From: Phorcus lineatus
Lineage: Eukaryota; Mollusca; Gastropoda; Trochida; Trochidae
Direction of reading: 5' to 3'
NCBI GenBank assembly: GCA_921293015.1
Contig: OV121097.1
Span: 31,807,929-31,871,928 of the forward strand
DNA length: 64,000 nt
The position numbers and the translations under genes were made by a program. The notes beneath the pieces were generated by a model. That model was not told the origin of the DNA, made no database searches, and saw only the letters and a list, made by a program, of their open reading frames with translations. This document shows positions 13,318 to 26,500 of this stretch, in pieces; the stretch's first letter is position 1, and the number at the start of each line of letters is the position of its first letter.

Positions 13318-13467
13318 ATGGATCTTGTAACACAGTTATTTCAAGTGCTCTTCTTCGCCTTATACGTCCTGGGGTTCACCGACGGGGATTTCCATGCTCC
13401 GTGCTATGGGTGCAGGCTCTTCAATATAATCCATCGGGAACACCCAGATATGACTGTGCCAAAAACG
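13318..13467 (+). CDS. CCN-like gene, exon 1: signal peptide (50 codons, phase 0 end)
   Basis: The ATG sits in a good initiation context (gtgATGG) and is the first in-frame ATG after an in-frame stop at 13261-13263. It encodes MDLVTQLFQVLFFALYVLGF followed by TDG, a classic secretory signal with a long hydrophobic core and likely cleavage near residue 23. Then come about 27 residues including a CYGC pair. The exon ends at ACG|gtaagt (donor at 13468), a near-perfect consensus, after exactly 50 codons. IGFBP exon 2 begins at a whole codon, so the junction is in frame. The two extra cysteines are not typical of CCN leaders, and the 12-kb intron is long, so an independent transcript using this exon remains possible. 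Confidence 0.6.
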
Positions 13468-14469
13468 GTAAGTCGCATTTTTGCAAGATGAACTTTAAGG
13501 TATGACATTTATCTTGGTTATTTACGTCTAACAGCATCAAGTTGTCACACTATCCTAGCCTACACATACCTGTAACGATAAAATCTTATCTTTAAAAATC
13601 TTGTGTAATTATACCAAATCTCCCCAAGTTTACACTATTCTAAAAAATTTACCATTCAAATATAACAGGTGCGAAGATAAACCGGAGAGGACATATGCAC
13701 TTATGAACATTATCTTACAAAATTGTGTAAAAAAATAACATAACCTATACTTTTCGTGACATGGAGACACTGTATATATGAGTTCTTTTTTAGTGTTATT
13801 TGATGCGAAAACGAAGTGAGGTAATCTCTTATTATCCGTGTTAAGCGGACGACCTGGATATTATTTGTAAGAGCAGGGTGACATTGTAATGATATGACTG
13901 TTTGTGTCATTTATATATTCCAACATTACATAGTAGAGTGTGTTCTTAAATAATTTAACACATATCTTGTGTCGCTTACGTTTGCTTTTGTAAGATAAAC
14001 AAACAGTACTGGCAAACGTGTTGACATTTGATAACATATTGATAGTAAAGAAATTACGATGAATATTCTATAAGCAAATGAAGGATATATGGTTACGTCA
14101 CAATCTCACTCTATCCACAATTTTGTCATGGTATTATTGAATCATTATCATAAAAAAGATAGACAATCTAATGTTACCTAAAACACGAGGTCAGCCTATA
14201 TTGCTGACAGGATAACGGTCTATCCAGCCACACGATATTGACACAACCACCTTGATTTAATGTAGTTTGTATTGTAAATATCATTAACACGGACACGCAA
14301 ATGATTCAATCCATACTTCTGTCGTCCTTGCAAACAATGGCACCATAAACGGAAAGATTCAATTTAATATTTGTAATGCTTAGTGAAGGCTAACATAAAA
14401 TTTCACGAACAGTAATGCTTGATGCTGCTCTACTACAGCAACTATTTGAACAATGTTCCTTCACCTTTA

Positions 14470-14504
<35 letters not shown>

Positions 14505-17500
14505 ACTACTACTAATAATAATACTAGTAGAGGTTTATTTCTACCACTACTACTAACATTACTGCTAATCACCATACTAATACTTATAATACTTCAAGTA
14601 CCGCTGATGATACTATGATTGTAATAGGCTTCGCTATTGTTCTTATATACATGTATGTTAGTTATTTATATAAATATAATACATAATACTAATGAATGCG
14701 GCACCTTCTAAAGCGACGTCTTAAAGCAATAACATTAATCCAACTCATATCATTCCGACATCAGCGAGTTTCAGTGACCGTGTACTGCCTTTCATGGGTG
14801 AGGAAACCTGGTAACTGAGTTTCAATAGGGTTAAATGTCGCAATCGCTGTCATTCTCTTCCATCATAACGATCAGCTTGACACAAGTGTATAGTTGGAAT
14901 TTAGGTTCATATCATTTGATGCATCAGTGAAATTAAAAATTCTCATGAAAAATTTATTTTTGAGGTCAAGCATTTTTTGGGAGTTATTGGGATAAAGCAA
15001 AATGCTTTCAAAATGTAGAAACTGCTCTCACGTTTTAGCAGTTGACATTGATATGATATGATATATCAGGATCTGTGACCCCGATTGCATATCTGATTTA
15101 AAATGAAGACAAAATAGCAGAACAAGTTTACCATCATATCAGCACACTGTCAATAACCAGGGTTACGATTAAGACATAGAATACAGAACATTTGTTTAGT
15201 TATCATTTAGAAGATATATAAGGCATCACTCTCCTCAAGTTGCACATGTTGCATGTTGTCTCTTCTTTTGTAATATCAGACCCTTTACTTTCATTACATA
15301 TACTCCAAAATGAAAAAAACAAAATAACGAATGATTTATTAAGTACAGCTTATTTCATGGAAGGATTTATGACACGAAATAATTACAATAAGTTGTCCAA
15401 AATCTGGTCCATTTCGATGTTTCCATTTCATACATACAGGTTGGAACCAGGCCAATCATTTTGTAAGTACACCAATCAAATGTGAACACTTTTTTACAGC
15501 CGGAATTTGATATCATCAGAGGCTTCCGATAATTTAGTCCAGTATGATTATCCCTTATAGAAATGGCTCTATCTGATAAATGAAAAAAATTTTTTTTTAC
15601 AATTCATAATTTGCAGTACACTATGTACTACAGATGTACAATAGGTAGTGAATTACAGAAGGCCTAATATTAATATATTTGGAAGCCTACGATATTGAAA
15701 CGAGATGTTCGGTATGTGCCCATTCCGTCATCGGTTGGGATTAGATGGAGGGGGATTTTGGTCATCCGATTTTCTTATCCCCAACATTCCAAACCACAAT
15801 GAGTAAGCAATTACTCCGAAACGCCGTGTATATTCCAAGTAAAGAAGTTTTTATCAAAACTCTTGCTTTTCAAAGGTATGCCACTTCTAAATGTCTTTCA
15901 AAGGATTGAGTCTACATGTATGATACATTCAAATTCCAGTTTATATCACAGATATACCAGTTGGTGGAAAATAACTCTTGATAAGTATGACATATTGCTG
16001 ATGATTCTCTGACATTAAAAACTTAATCAGATTCTGTCAATAACGTTATCCAGTTTCATCGTCCTCTGGAGATACGCAAGAATGTGGTATTTCTTGCGAT
16101 ATAGCATTTCCCGGGGGATAAGCCACTAATTCATCGGAAATAAAACCCAAGGCCTAAACTATGTCAGACGGAAAGTTACAATTATTAATTTAGCTCTGCC
16201 ATTCGCTTTAGCTTCCTTAGAAATTGGTACGATTCACCAGTCAATCACACATGACTGCTATTGATGTTACCCCGCGGATCTATACGCTTGAATTAGTGCG
16301 TTGCTACGCTTTGCTGGAAACTGGAAAAGAACAAGAGAAATATAGATGAGCTTCTGTGCCTCTTCCTGAACTACATGTTGCCGATTATCGACTAAACGAG
16401 TTGATTTGTTAGCTTGTCTGTCGACCAGGCAAAGTTTGGACAAATACATATATCACAACTGGTGAAGCTTATAAGTCGGTTCCAAGAATGTCTGCTCCTA
16501 AACGGGTAATGCTTTTGAAGGTATTGACGAAAAAGGAATACCAATTCAGCAGTTTAAGTATATGAAAAAATAAGGAATATCACATCGACTTTGTATCAAA
16601 TAGTTTAAGCATGTTCGCAAAGATCTATAGAAACACTGCCACAAGCCTAGAAAGTGATCTTTCATTCAATCATAAAGCTCAATAGGTTCCATATGTGTTT
16701 GTTCACCGGCTTGAAATGTGCAAATGTAATTGGTATAATTGCTGAAATCGTGGGCATAATTATAATCCAATGAAGTTAGATTTCAAGAAATTGATATCAA
16801 TGGTGTTTTATCGAGAAACTGGGGTAGATAAAGTTCATCACGCTAGTTAGTCAGAAAAGTTAATATCCTGCATAGGGAAACTGTTTTTATTTTGCCAGTC
16901 GTTGTCGTTATTCAAAATATACAGTATTTGCCACACCAAATGTTGCAAAAGAAGCGTAATTATTCGTAGTTATACTTATATTGATAACGTTCTGCCCTCC
17001 GTAACAGAATATATACGTTATTCGAAAAATATGTAGTTAAAAAATTCATTTCAACAGACACGAAGACAATACAAAGTTGGATCCAATCCGCATGAACTAC
17101 GATATCCGTATTTTGCTTACAGTCTGAAAACTAAATTAGGCAGCGGCAAAGGTTACTGAAAGAAAAAGTGAAAATACTTTAAATTGGTTAAGTTACAGAT
17201 GAACCTTAACTAGAATAAAACATCCTTTGTTCTCAGTTAAGTGATTAAAGTATATTCAAAAACTGCAAACTTTCCTATTTAGCCGTTTTATAAAAACAAT
17301 ATTTGTTTCCATTTTGTGCACATTTTTATATCCTTAGAGACTACAGCCATCTTAACAGTTTCATTACTGATTGCGTCAATTGTATGAAATAAGTATTTTT
17401 TGAAACGTTATAAATCTAAAAGAATACCTATATCCTCGCATGCCCTAATAAAGCCAATTCGAGTGCGAACATTTCATGTTTTCTTAACGGCTACTGAAAT

Positions 17501-20500
17501 CCACACAAAAACATCTTTAATGTTTGACGATATAGTGAAATGAATAAATATCCATAACATGGACACACGCTTAATGCAGTTGGCATAATGTGCTGAGGGA
17601 AGATGTATAAATTACGAGTTAAAAACAGCCCGAAGGGCTTTACACATTTCGTGATCGCCTTCACTCAATTTTTCTTATCAAGAGGTTCGGGGTTCGAATC
17701 CCGCCAGGGTCTCGGCAACCGTGTATGCAGTTGAGAACTGTTCCACATGCAGTAAGGTTTGGGTGCAATGTTACACTGAATTTCAGAGAATTACCATCCA
17801 TGGTTAGCTAGTTTCAGCCGATGCTCGCAAGTTTCACCGCTAACCATTTCCGCCATAGCTATGCGGGCTTTCTCCCGGCAATAATGCTAGCAGCCTTAAT
17901 ATAAGTGAAATACTTTTGAAAGCGGTGTTAAATCCCAAGTCAGCTCACCTGTCTTAAACCAACTATTTAAGAAATAGAGTAGCCTCAACCATCATGTGTT
18001 TTGCAATAAAGTATAGTTTTGCCCTGAACTATTATAATTAAAGTACGAGTACATGTATGCGAGTAATATCGGGTGTCATGTAATTGCATTATCATAGATA
18101 AGTGATAAAATTATCAGTTTTGTTTTATCTTGCAGAGCACTCAATATTATGATATATTGTTGGTATTTTGTGTTTTGAGATGATAACTTATAACGTTAGA
18201 CATAATTCAACATTTTTCTGTAAACTTAAAGTATAATCTATAGCAAAGATATATCACTAGACACATCATAAAACGTAATTTTCGACCCCGGTATCTTGAA
18301 AATATGTGTTTTCAATTATAGATGTTTTTGCATTCATTGTTTTGGTGTAATAATTACTTAAACATGCATTCATTAATTGAAGACCTTTCACCGATAACTG
18401 TTGACGTACGGGATATAAATTTGACCTTTTCTTTTGCACTTTTATCTAAATATTATCAAGATAATTCTACTGAGTAAAACTCTTGAATTAAAATCAGCAA
18501 TGTGTAAATATCTGCATTTAAAGTTATTATTGTATTATCTTATGTGTAGTCATATATTTGCTATCAACACAAGCTTTCCCATATATATCTTAGATTACAT
18601 ATTTGTCCACTATCTGAAACCTTAAGTAGAGTCTATTTCAAGCCATCTTTCATTTCAAATGTGTTATTTCCCTTAAAGAGCAGTTCTTAAAAAATATCTA
18701 ATCTTTAAGGTTGAAAAGTAATATTTACAAGGACATAGATTCCAATATTACATTAGAAATAAGATTTGTTTCAGAGATCATGTTTCACGCCGTGCAGTGT
18801 TGGTGGTATTTATTATCATACTTAAATGTTAGTATTTGCGTTGCTGATGTCAATACAGCCAACTGTACATATACTTATCTATATACAGTACTTGACACAA
18901 ATCCAAGGTTAATGGTGTAAAAACCACTATCGATTTCGCGTCAACCTATTTATAAATTGCATTCTGCGTTTTGATTTTATCCTAATTAGTGAAATGGCAT
19001 TTGTATGTATTCCAATTCCCAGATATTATTAATCTTATTACGAAAAGAAAATGTAATTGCTTGATAATGTAATTGGCATTGCGCTCTGACCTAGATAGAT
19101 CAATACAGTCCTTTACCGTGTTGCTCGTATATTGATAAAATTCTGGTAATATGTCTGTTCAATTATGAGAGTAATTTTCATACAGCGGAATACATCACAA
19201 ACTAAAACACTTTAAACTTTGGCCTGTAATTATAAAAAAGCAGGTATATGATTCATAAAAACGTTAAATGCCTGTTTTTAAAATTTAAATGTGTCTTCTA
19301 ATAAAAGCTGTTACCAACTGATAAGGATTAATAGGAGTACGTAAGAATTAAATCTGTTACTCATCTAGGAAGCAACGAGTTGCATGTTCTGTTCTAGGCA
19401 ATGCCAAAACTTTTTAGAAAGATATCACATATAAATAATCTGTATAAAATTCTAAATAAGCTCTTCGTAGACAACTTGATGGTTGTGGATTCTTTTAAGA
19501 CAGTCAACAATATAGTTGACATATCATAGAAATTACGTGTAGTCTGCAAAAATACTTCAGTAATGGCGTTTTTATACTTGTTCGTTATTCCTTTTGGAAA
19601 ATAAAGCTAAAAATATTTTTTGTACTTGCTCTCATCAATTGTGATTCAAAGCATTTGTTCGGCTCCTTGCGAAATTGGATCAGGAAACGTTACAGCTTAT
19701 CTAGGTTAATTAAATAACGGTCTTCCAAAATGAATCTTATTTCTTGTTACAGATGCTTGATAGTTGTTATAAATTTTTAATAACCGTACACTTCTTTGAA
19801 CAGTAGATGAGAAGGCATTGGAGTAATTTATTAACTTGTTAAGTACTTTCGCAAATCTTGTAGGCCAGATTTTGAAAGTGTAGTTAATGATTATGTCACC
19901 TGCCATGAAACCAATATTAAGGTGTTTGAAATTTGCTGGAGTTAAATGAAATGGCTGTATATTGTCAAGAATTCAAACAGAAATCTTGTATTGACAATAT
20001 TGAGAATATATAAAAGAGTTCAGGCAATACTTTATCAATGGAGGATACTGATGGTTAAGAAAAAGACAAAATTAAATGTTGAAACAATAATGCCAGCCGA
20101 GAGCAAATAGAAGGGCCTTATCTTATTCTTTTCCCTCGATAGTTTGTTCCAGCTTTTCTGGATATCATATCATATGGGAAAAAATCAGCCTTTCTTTTGA
20201 TATGATCAGACATGTATTTACGATTTAGAGAACCATTTATGTCGATAAGAACAATTGACAGTATTCTTTGCCGGAACTGAATAATATCTATGTTGTAACT
20301 TGTTTCTTATTTTTGGATTAATTACTTCATTGTCTCTTCAAAAAGAACTAAGGGCTAAGGCAATTTTAGTGTCCATGACATGTTTGTCGCAGAGAGGCTC
20401 CCGCATTTCAGTTTGGTACAGATTATAGGCACTACATCATGCATTTTACATGTACATATCACGGCTATTTTAAGTCGTGTAAATACATAGACACTCAATA

Positions 20501-23500
20501 TATCTTTCTATCGATGCAATAAGTGTTATTCCTGACAACTGACCTGCAATCAGAAATGAAAATGTTTAGATGACCGAAGTCAGCTTTGAGATGAAAAACA
20601 TCTAAGTTCAGCTCTGCACAAAAAGGAATGAATATGGAGTGTTGAAAACGGCTCATTTTATAATATGCGCAGATTTTTTATTTTCTTTAGTCTCTGAACT
20701 GAGAACAAAAGATGAGATATTGTTTATTAAGGCAATTCTGAAACTTAACCGATTGTAAAATGTTATATGGACAGTATTAGCATTGTTGTTGATTAACCAA
20801 AGCGGTCTGCCGTTTCTGTCCTTTTCCGACTGTAAGCAAAATCTGAGTATTTCTGATATCGTTCATACAGTTCTATGATATAGTTCATGCGGATTTATTG
20901 AAAACTTGCATTATATACATACGGTCTTTTAGATTTGACTTTGTAACATGACTACGTACATATTTGTACAATAACTTAACATGGTAGATTACCTGAGTGT
21001 GGGTCGTAAGTAATATCGAAATATATGCATTATCGGTGCATTAGTTGTACATTACGAAATATTGGTGTGCGCTAGAGCCTTTAAATCTGAAAACGTTTTA
21101 TCAAAGTAAGGTTCGCTCGGTTTTCTCCATATGCTTCATCTGGTTCCTGTAACGACTGTGCAAACTTCATTGCTCTTTATTTAAGTTTGAAGATTGTTGC
21201 AAAGCTTTGAATTTTTCATTATTGGATCTCTTAGTCATCAGAGTGTCCTAGAAACATTGGTATGTTTTTCCTTTGTACTTGACAAGCTGTTTTTCTTGAG
21301 GGAATGCTGAAAGTAAAACTGTATTCTGATACCATATATCTGTTGTAGTTATGTTGTTTTCACAATTCATTTCAAAATTGAGTACATTTTGATATTTTAA
21401 ACAGAACGTTACCACAATGGCATGAAAAGCCTGATCGGCTTTTGGCATTGCATTGTGTCCGGCGTTTAGTCGTGAGGTGAAATAACGTGAACAGACACTT
21501 TGCTCAATAGGGTTCATAACTATACACTTATTGATTCTCTTGTCCTCAAAACTCATTTCATAATCTTCCGAACCAAAATCTATACCTAAACGTTCCATAC
21601 TTATTACCAATGTATTTATCTGAGTAGCATAAGTTTTTGTACATAAGATGTCTCTGTTGCCTCTCAAAAGCGTACATTGGCCACGCATTAAAAACTATTC
21701 TATTCCGGTTGGTTGGCAAACACGCCTATGGACTATTTTCTGAACCAATGGCTTAAATGGTGAAAAGGCCCCTGTTATTAGTCAAAAGGGCCACACAGTA
21801 AAAACCAGAATTCATCTTCTTTCTTCAGAAAACTAAAAACCTTGCATATTATATTGAGAACTGAAAACGTGTATAGCCTAGGGGATTATGCATTGTATGA
21901 TTTGCTGATTCACTGACTTGACTCCATAAGGGTGACAGAGGCCACGCCCTGCAAACCTGAAAGGCATAAAAGTATTAACCCTTTTGAACCGTTATGACGG
22001 CAACTGTTCTTCAGTGAAGTGTAATCACATAGATTTGTCCTGCATTTCACTTTCCAAGAGATCCAATTACATCTCTCTACAACTGTCTATATTCCTATTT
22101 TTCTGCTTTTTCCTCATCACTACAGCACTGCAATTTGACGATGTGCTGCCCATTTAGTCCGTGCCTAAGTGGTTGAGTCTAAGGTAGATTCATGTAGTGC
22201 TGAAATGCTATGATTACCAGTAATTGTCAATACATATTGATCTCAAACCACAACAGCTGTCAATTTTGGTAAAGATTAAGCTCAAGGTCAAGCGGAGGGT
22301 TATGGCAGTATTTTGAGATCTGTTTGAGGAATATTGTTCATATTTTTAATATGTCATTTTGGTGTCACAAAAGAAGCAATTATCTGTTTAAGAATTGATC
22401 ATTTGCCAAGTTGAGGGTTTTGTTATGAGAGCACTGTTTAATTGTGTTTTGTTTAAACTTTAGTCATTGACCTTCCGAAATAAATGTGTCAAAAATTCCA
22501 AAGCTCCAAATTTCATTGGAGAGTAACTTTAGGGCGTTTCTGCAAGTCCTAGAAAGAATCAATTTAACAATTGTTTTATTGATGATAACTCTTCAAAACT
22601 ATTTGGGATAAACTAGGAGAGTTGATTTTTTAAAGAAAAGGAATCTATACAACTTTTACTAGGAGAAACGTTATTTCAGGCTACGGCTAGAGAAAAACTA
22701 TGTCCTAAATTTGATCGTTATAGTCGTTCAGTATAATGTATACACATGATTTGACGGGGGAAATTTCAAATTTTAAAAAATTAAAAGAAGATTTGTCATC
22801 TTGACATCTTTAATGCCTATCCAAACTGCAAATACTTTTTCAACATCAATTGCTTCACAGTGTTTATGCAGTCTTGTTATGAACTAAACTGTTTATGTGA
22901 TTTGTCTTATCTTGAGATTCAAAATTTTTTTACCATAAAACCCTATCGGGTCGATGCAGAGCGACAAGTCAAACAATCGTAGTCAAACGCGTCTGCACTG
23001 GAAGGAGACAGTTGAGAATCGAACCATTCATATGTAAATAGATCACAACTGACTCGTCTCAGTTCCGGCAATGGAATGGAAGGGCCTCAAACGGTGCACG
23101 AAAGTGTAACACGGATAGGATTATCCAGACCACAAATTGTCTAGTATAGAGTTTATCTGGTTATGGAAATGTAGTAAGGCGGACAAATATGTCCGGAGAT
23201 GTTTGAGCAGGAACACTCCTCTTATCATATCATCTAGAGCATGGAGTCGCGTGGTTCAATCAATTTTATTGCATAAGAAGTTATTGAGTGAATATTTGGT
23301 TTGTTCAGCATAAATATTTGAATATGTGAACCATTGTGCAATAGTTCTATTCTTGAAACAAAACGTCTGACTCAATCAATCGGAGTGAATCCATTTACCG
23401 ATCACAAGAGTGAAAACTATTTCAAAAGAGGTATACGGTGTCCTTAAAGGTTCAACATTACGTATAATGCAATAAAATTGTTTCTGAACTGAAAAGGTAT

Positions 23501-26500
23501 GTACTTCATTGCAGAGCAAATTCATCTTTACTACTACACTGTGTTCTAATTTAAATATGCATACCTTAATCATTAGTTCTATACCTGAAAAAAGTAGTTT
23601 ACTGCATCAACCATAGTGAATATTTTAAAGATCAACTAAATGAAAACTATTTTTAAAAATACATGTGGTATCATTAAAGACTAATCCTTTCATAATATTC
23701 CACAAATGTATCGTATTAAATCAGAAAAAAGTCTGTACTATATTATAGAGCCGACAATGTTATCTGTATTTCTACAGTGCCCTTCAAACTCGTATAACAA
23801 TTATTAGTGGGTTTTATTCAATTACCCAAATCTTGTTAGTTGGAAGTAATGAATATGTACATGAAACTCTAAAAGTATAACGGTATTGGAAATCCCGTTA
23901 GATGTCGTTTAGTAAAGTATAATTAGTTCAAAGAAAATGTAATTATAGTTAAACGTTAACTCAATGTTTTCTGGCAAACGGCTCGTAGTTTCACAAACCC
24001 CCCAAAAAATCTTAAAACTATCAACAAATAACGACGTGCCACTTGAACGCATTTGCTCTTAAATCTACAGTTCAGTAAAACACACCTACTTATAAGGAGA
24101 TGCAGTATGAGATTTTCAGGAACATTGGTAACACTCGATTATTTGCATCTACATGTTTTAAAGATGGTTTAGATGTTATCATCACAAAAGAACGATTATA
24201 CGTTACATGCGTTACATGTAACATGTTTCACATTACATGTATGTGGAATTAGACTTAGCCGTTCGAAAATGCTACACATAAGCATTGCATTACTTTGTAT
24301 ATATATGTACATTTTATAAGTGAAGCCGGTTGAATTATTTACATAGAATTGATAAATATTTGATACGTTGATGGATTTTATTCATAAAATATTTCTTTAA
24401 TTTACTCCGAGTAGTTGTAGCCTAAAGAATCATGTTTCTCCGGTCTTTGTCTATCAAAAGGTCGTTTGGAATTCTGGTTTTAGGCGTTGAAAGTGTGATG
24501 AATTGCGCAATTCTGACTTAACAACCTTACGACGTTAAACCTCTTCCTGTTGAAATGAACAACTTTAAATGAAAGAGGTTCTGTCAGGAAACGAAAAAGA
24601 CTGTACATTCTTAACTAATCAATAACCCTGAAAGGATTCCGATAGACTTAGGGTCGCCGGTAAAATAACACCGATAGAGTGTGCACTTTGATAAAGATTT
24701 TGTTGACGCCTCTACACGTTTATGATTAGGCTTAAAACCTTTGATAAACTGTAATTCTGAGTCGAGTGAGGGTGAACATTTGTCTCGCATATAAATGTCA
24801 AAATACGTCACGTTCAGCCATTTCGCATTTCCTTGGCGAGTCTGTGTAAAAATCAATCTAAGCTGCAAACAAGACAGCTCTATAGGCACTCACTTAGCTC
24901 AAAAAGTATTTGTTTGCTTCAGTTCTTTGACATTTCCTTGACAGGTTTTATTTGTGTGAAAACAGACGTGCTTAATCGTTAAACAGAAAAACATATTATC
25001 ATTTATAAAGATATATTTTCCCCAGTTGCTTGAAATCTAGAAAATCTGTATCAAAATTCATGTAAAACTCCTCCGATCTAGCGTATTAAACCGGTGTTAA
25101 ATTTATTGATGTTTCCTTTCGGCATAACTGTAATATGCATGACGAAACTGCAAGAGCGTTAATCACTTTGTAGAAGTTTATATGAAAGGAGAGATGAAAT
25201 GAAACTATTCAGGAAAGATAGGACATTAGACTATTTTCGTTATCATCTGGAAGAAAGAGCATTTTTTTTCTTTTAGACAACAAAACAACAATAAAATCCA
25301 CATTTTTAACGTCTTTTCTTGTGCTTGATTGGAATGAAAAATCCTTCTAAATTCCTCATCATTCTGATTCATACCTATGCTTTCAGAGACGCATATTTGC
25401 TTGTGTTTAGTCCAGGACAGAAGACTGTGATTATCGATATGCTTACTTAGACGCGTTTGGTTGTTTTTAAGAGTGACAAATCATTCAATCTTGAAGTCAT
25501 ACAATCGTCTGTCTTTCATTCCAGGACAGCAGACTGTGTGTGTACCCATGTCAGTGCCCTGTTGAGGAACTCAAGTGCAATGAAGGAGTTAATATAGTCA
25601 AGGACGGCTGCAGCTGTTGTTATATGTGTGCCAGACAGCGCGGTGATCTCTGTAACGGTAAAGACATCTGCGACTACCACAAGGAACTTTACTGTCACAA
25701 CTCCACAGGGACGTGTCAAGGTTGGTTCTGAAACTGACATTAAGCTTTCTTATTTCAGAACATTCAATCGATGTATGAATTACCATGTTGAAGAGAGACT
25801 CCAGTACTTTGCATTCGTATTTCTGATAACATAAATACGGTTGAATAAATTGTGCTGGTTTATTGAATAACAGATACCTGCACTAGCCTTTCCAGCGAGA
25901 AAAGAACGTTTCAAATGCTTAATTAATTATCGATAAGTAATTATCTCGTCGGTATTAACTTCATGACAATGATAGAACCTAATGCGCTATCTGATGCCTA
26001 TCAAGGTCTTTTGTCAAAGGTATATTATTTTTGCACGTTTTGAAAGAATCGAAAGTAACATTAGCATACCATGGTATCAACATTTTTAGGACCGGCGTAT
26101 TATTTTGTTCTATTAGAGAAATAGCTTTACTATTAAAATATTGTATTTATAACAAGTCTTCTAGTTACAGTGCCTTATCACAGAAAGTTTAATTTGTTGT
26201 TTTATGATCAAGATTCTCAACTAACTTGTCTGAAATCAAGACAAGATTTTCTGGAAAAAAAAATTTATTGTGAAATTCACAACGATTCGAAGTTCATGCT
26301 TACTCCTTCATCAGATGCGAGGAGTAATAAGAAACTCAAAATTGTCGTTAATTTCACAATGAAGAAGTTGTTATCCAGAAAATATTCAAGATAATAATTG
26401 TCTGAACTCAAATATTGATAAAACCATGAAAGGTCAGATTGACATAATCAATGGTTGCATGCCTCATGTCACAACCTTCAAGTTACTGTTGCGTGGGAAG

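Noticed and set aside
13260-13505. 81-codon frame overlapping exon 1
   Set aside because: A different reading frame from the signal-peptide exon; it would run through the consensus gtaagt donor and has no protein character.
14390-14618. Two overlapping frames rich in Thr/Ala and Ala/Val
   Set aside because: Products of the TAC/TGC trinucleotide microsatellite.
17691-17701. Functional tRNA gene suggested by a perfect B box
   Set aside because: No recognisable cloverleaf or A box, and the downstream body is a repeated SINE.
25416-25430. Additional coding exon at the decoy acceptor
   Set aside because: Runs into a TGA after four codons, and the similarity to exon 2 ends within about 20 bases.
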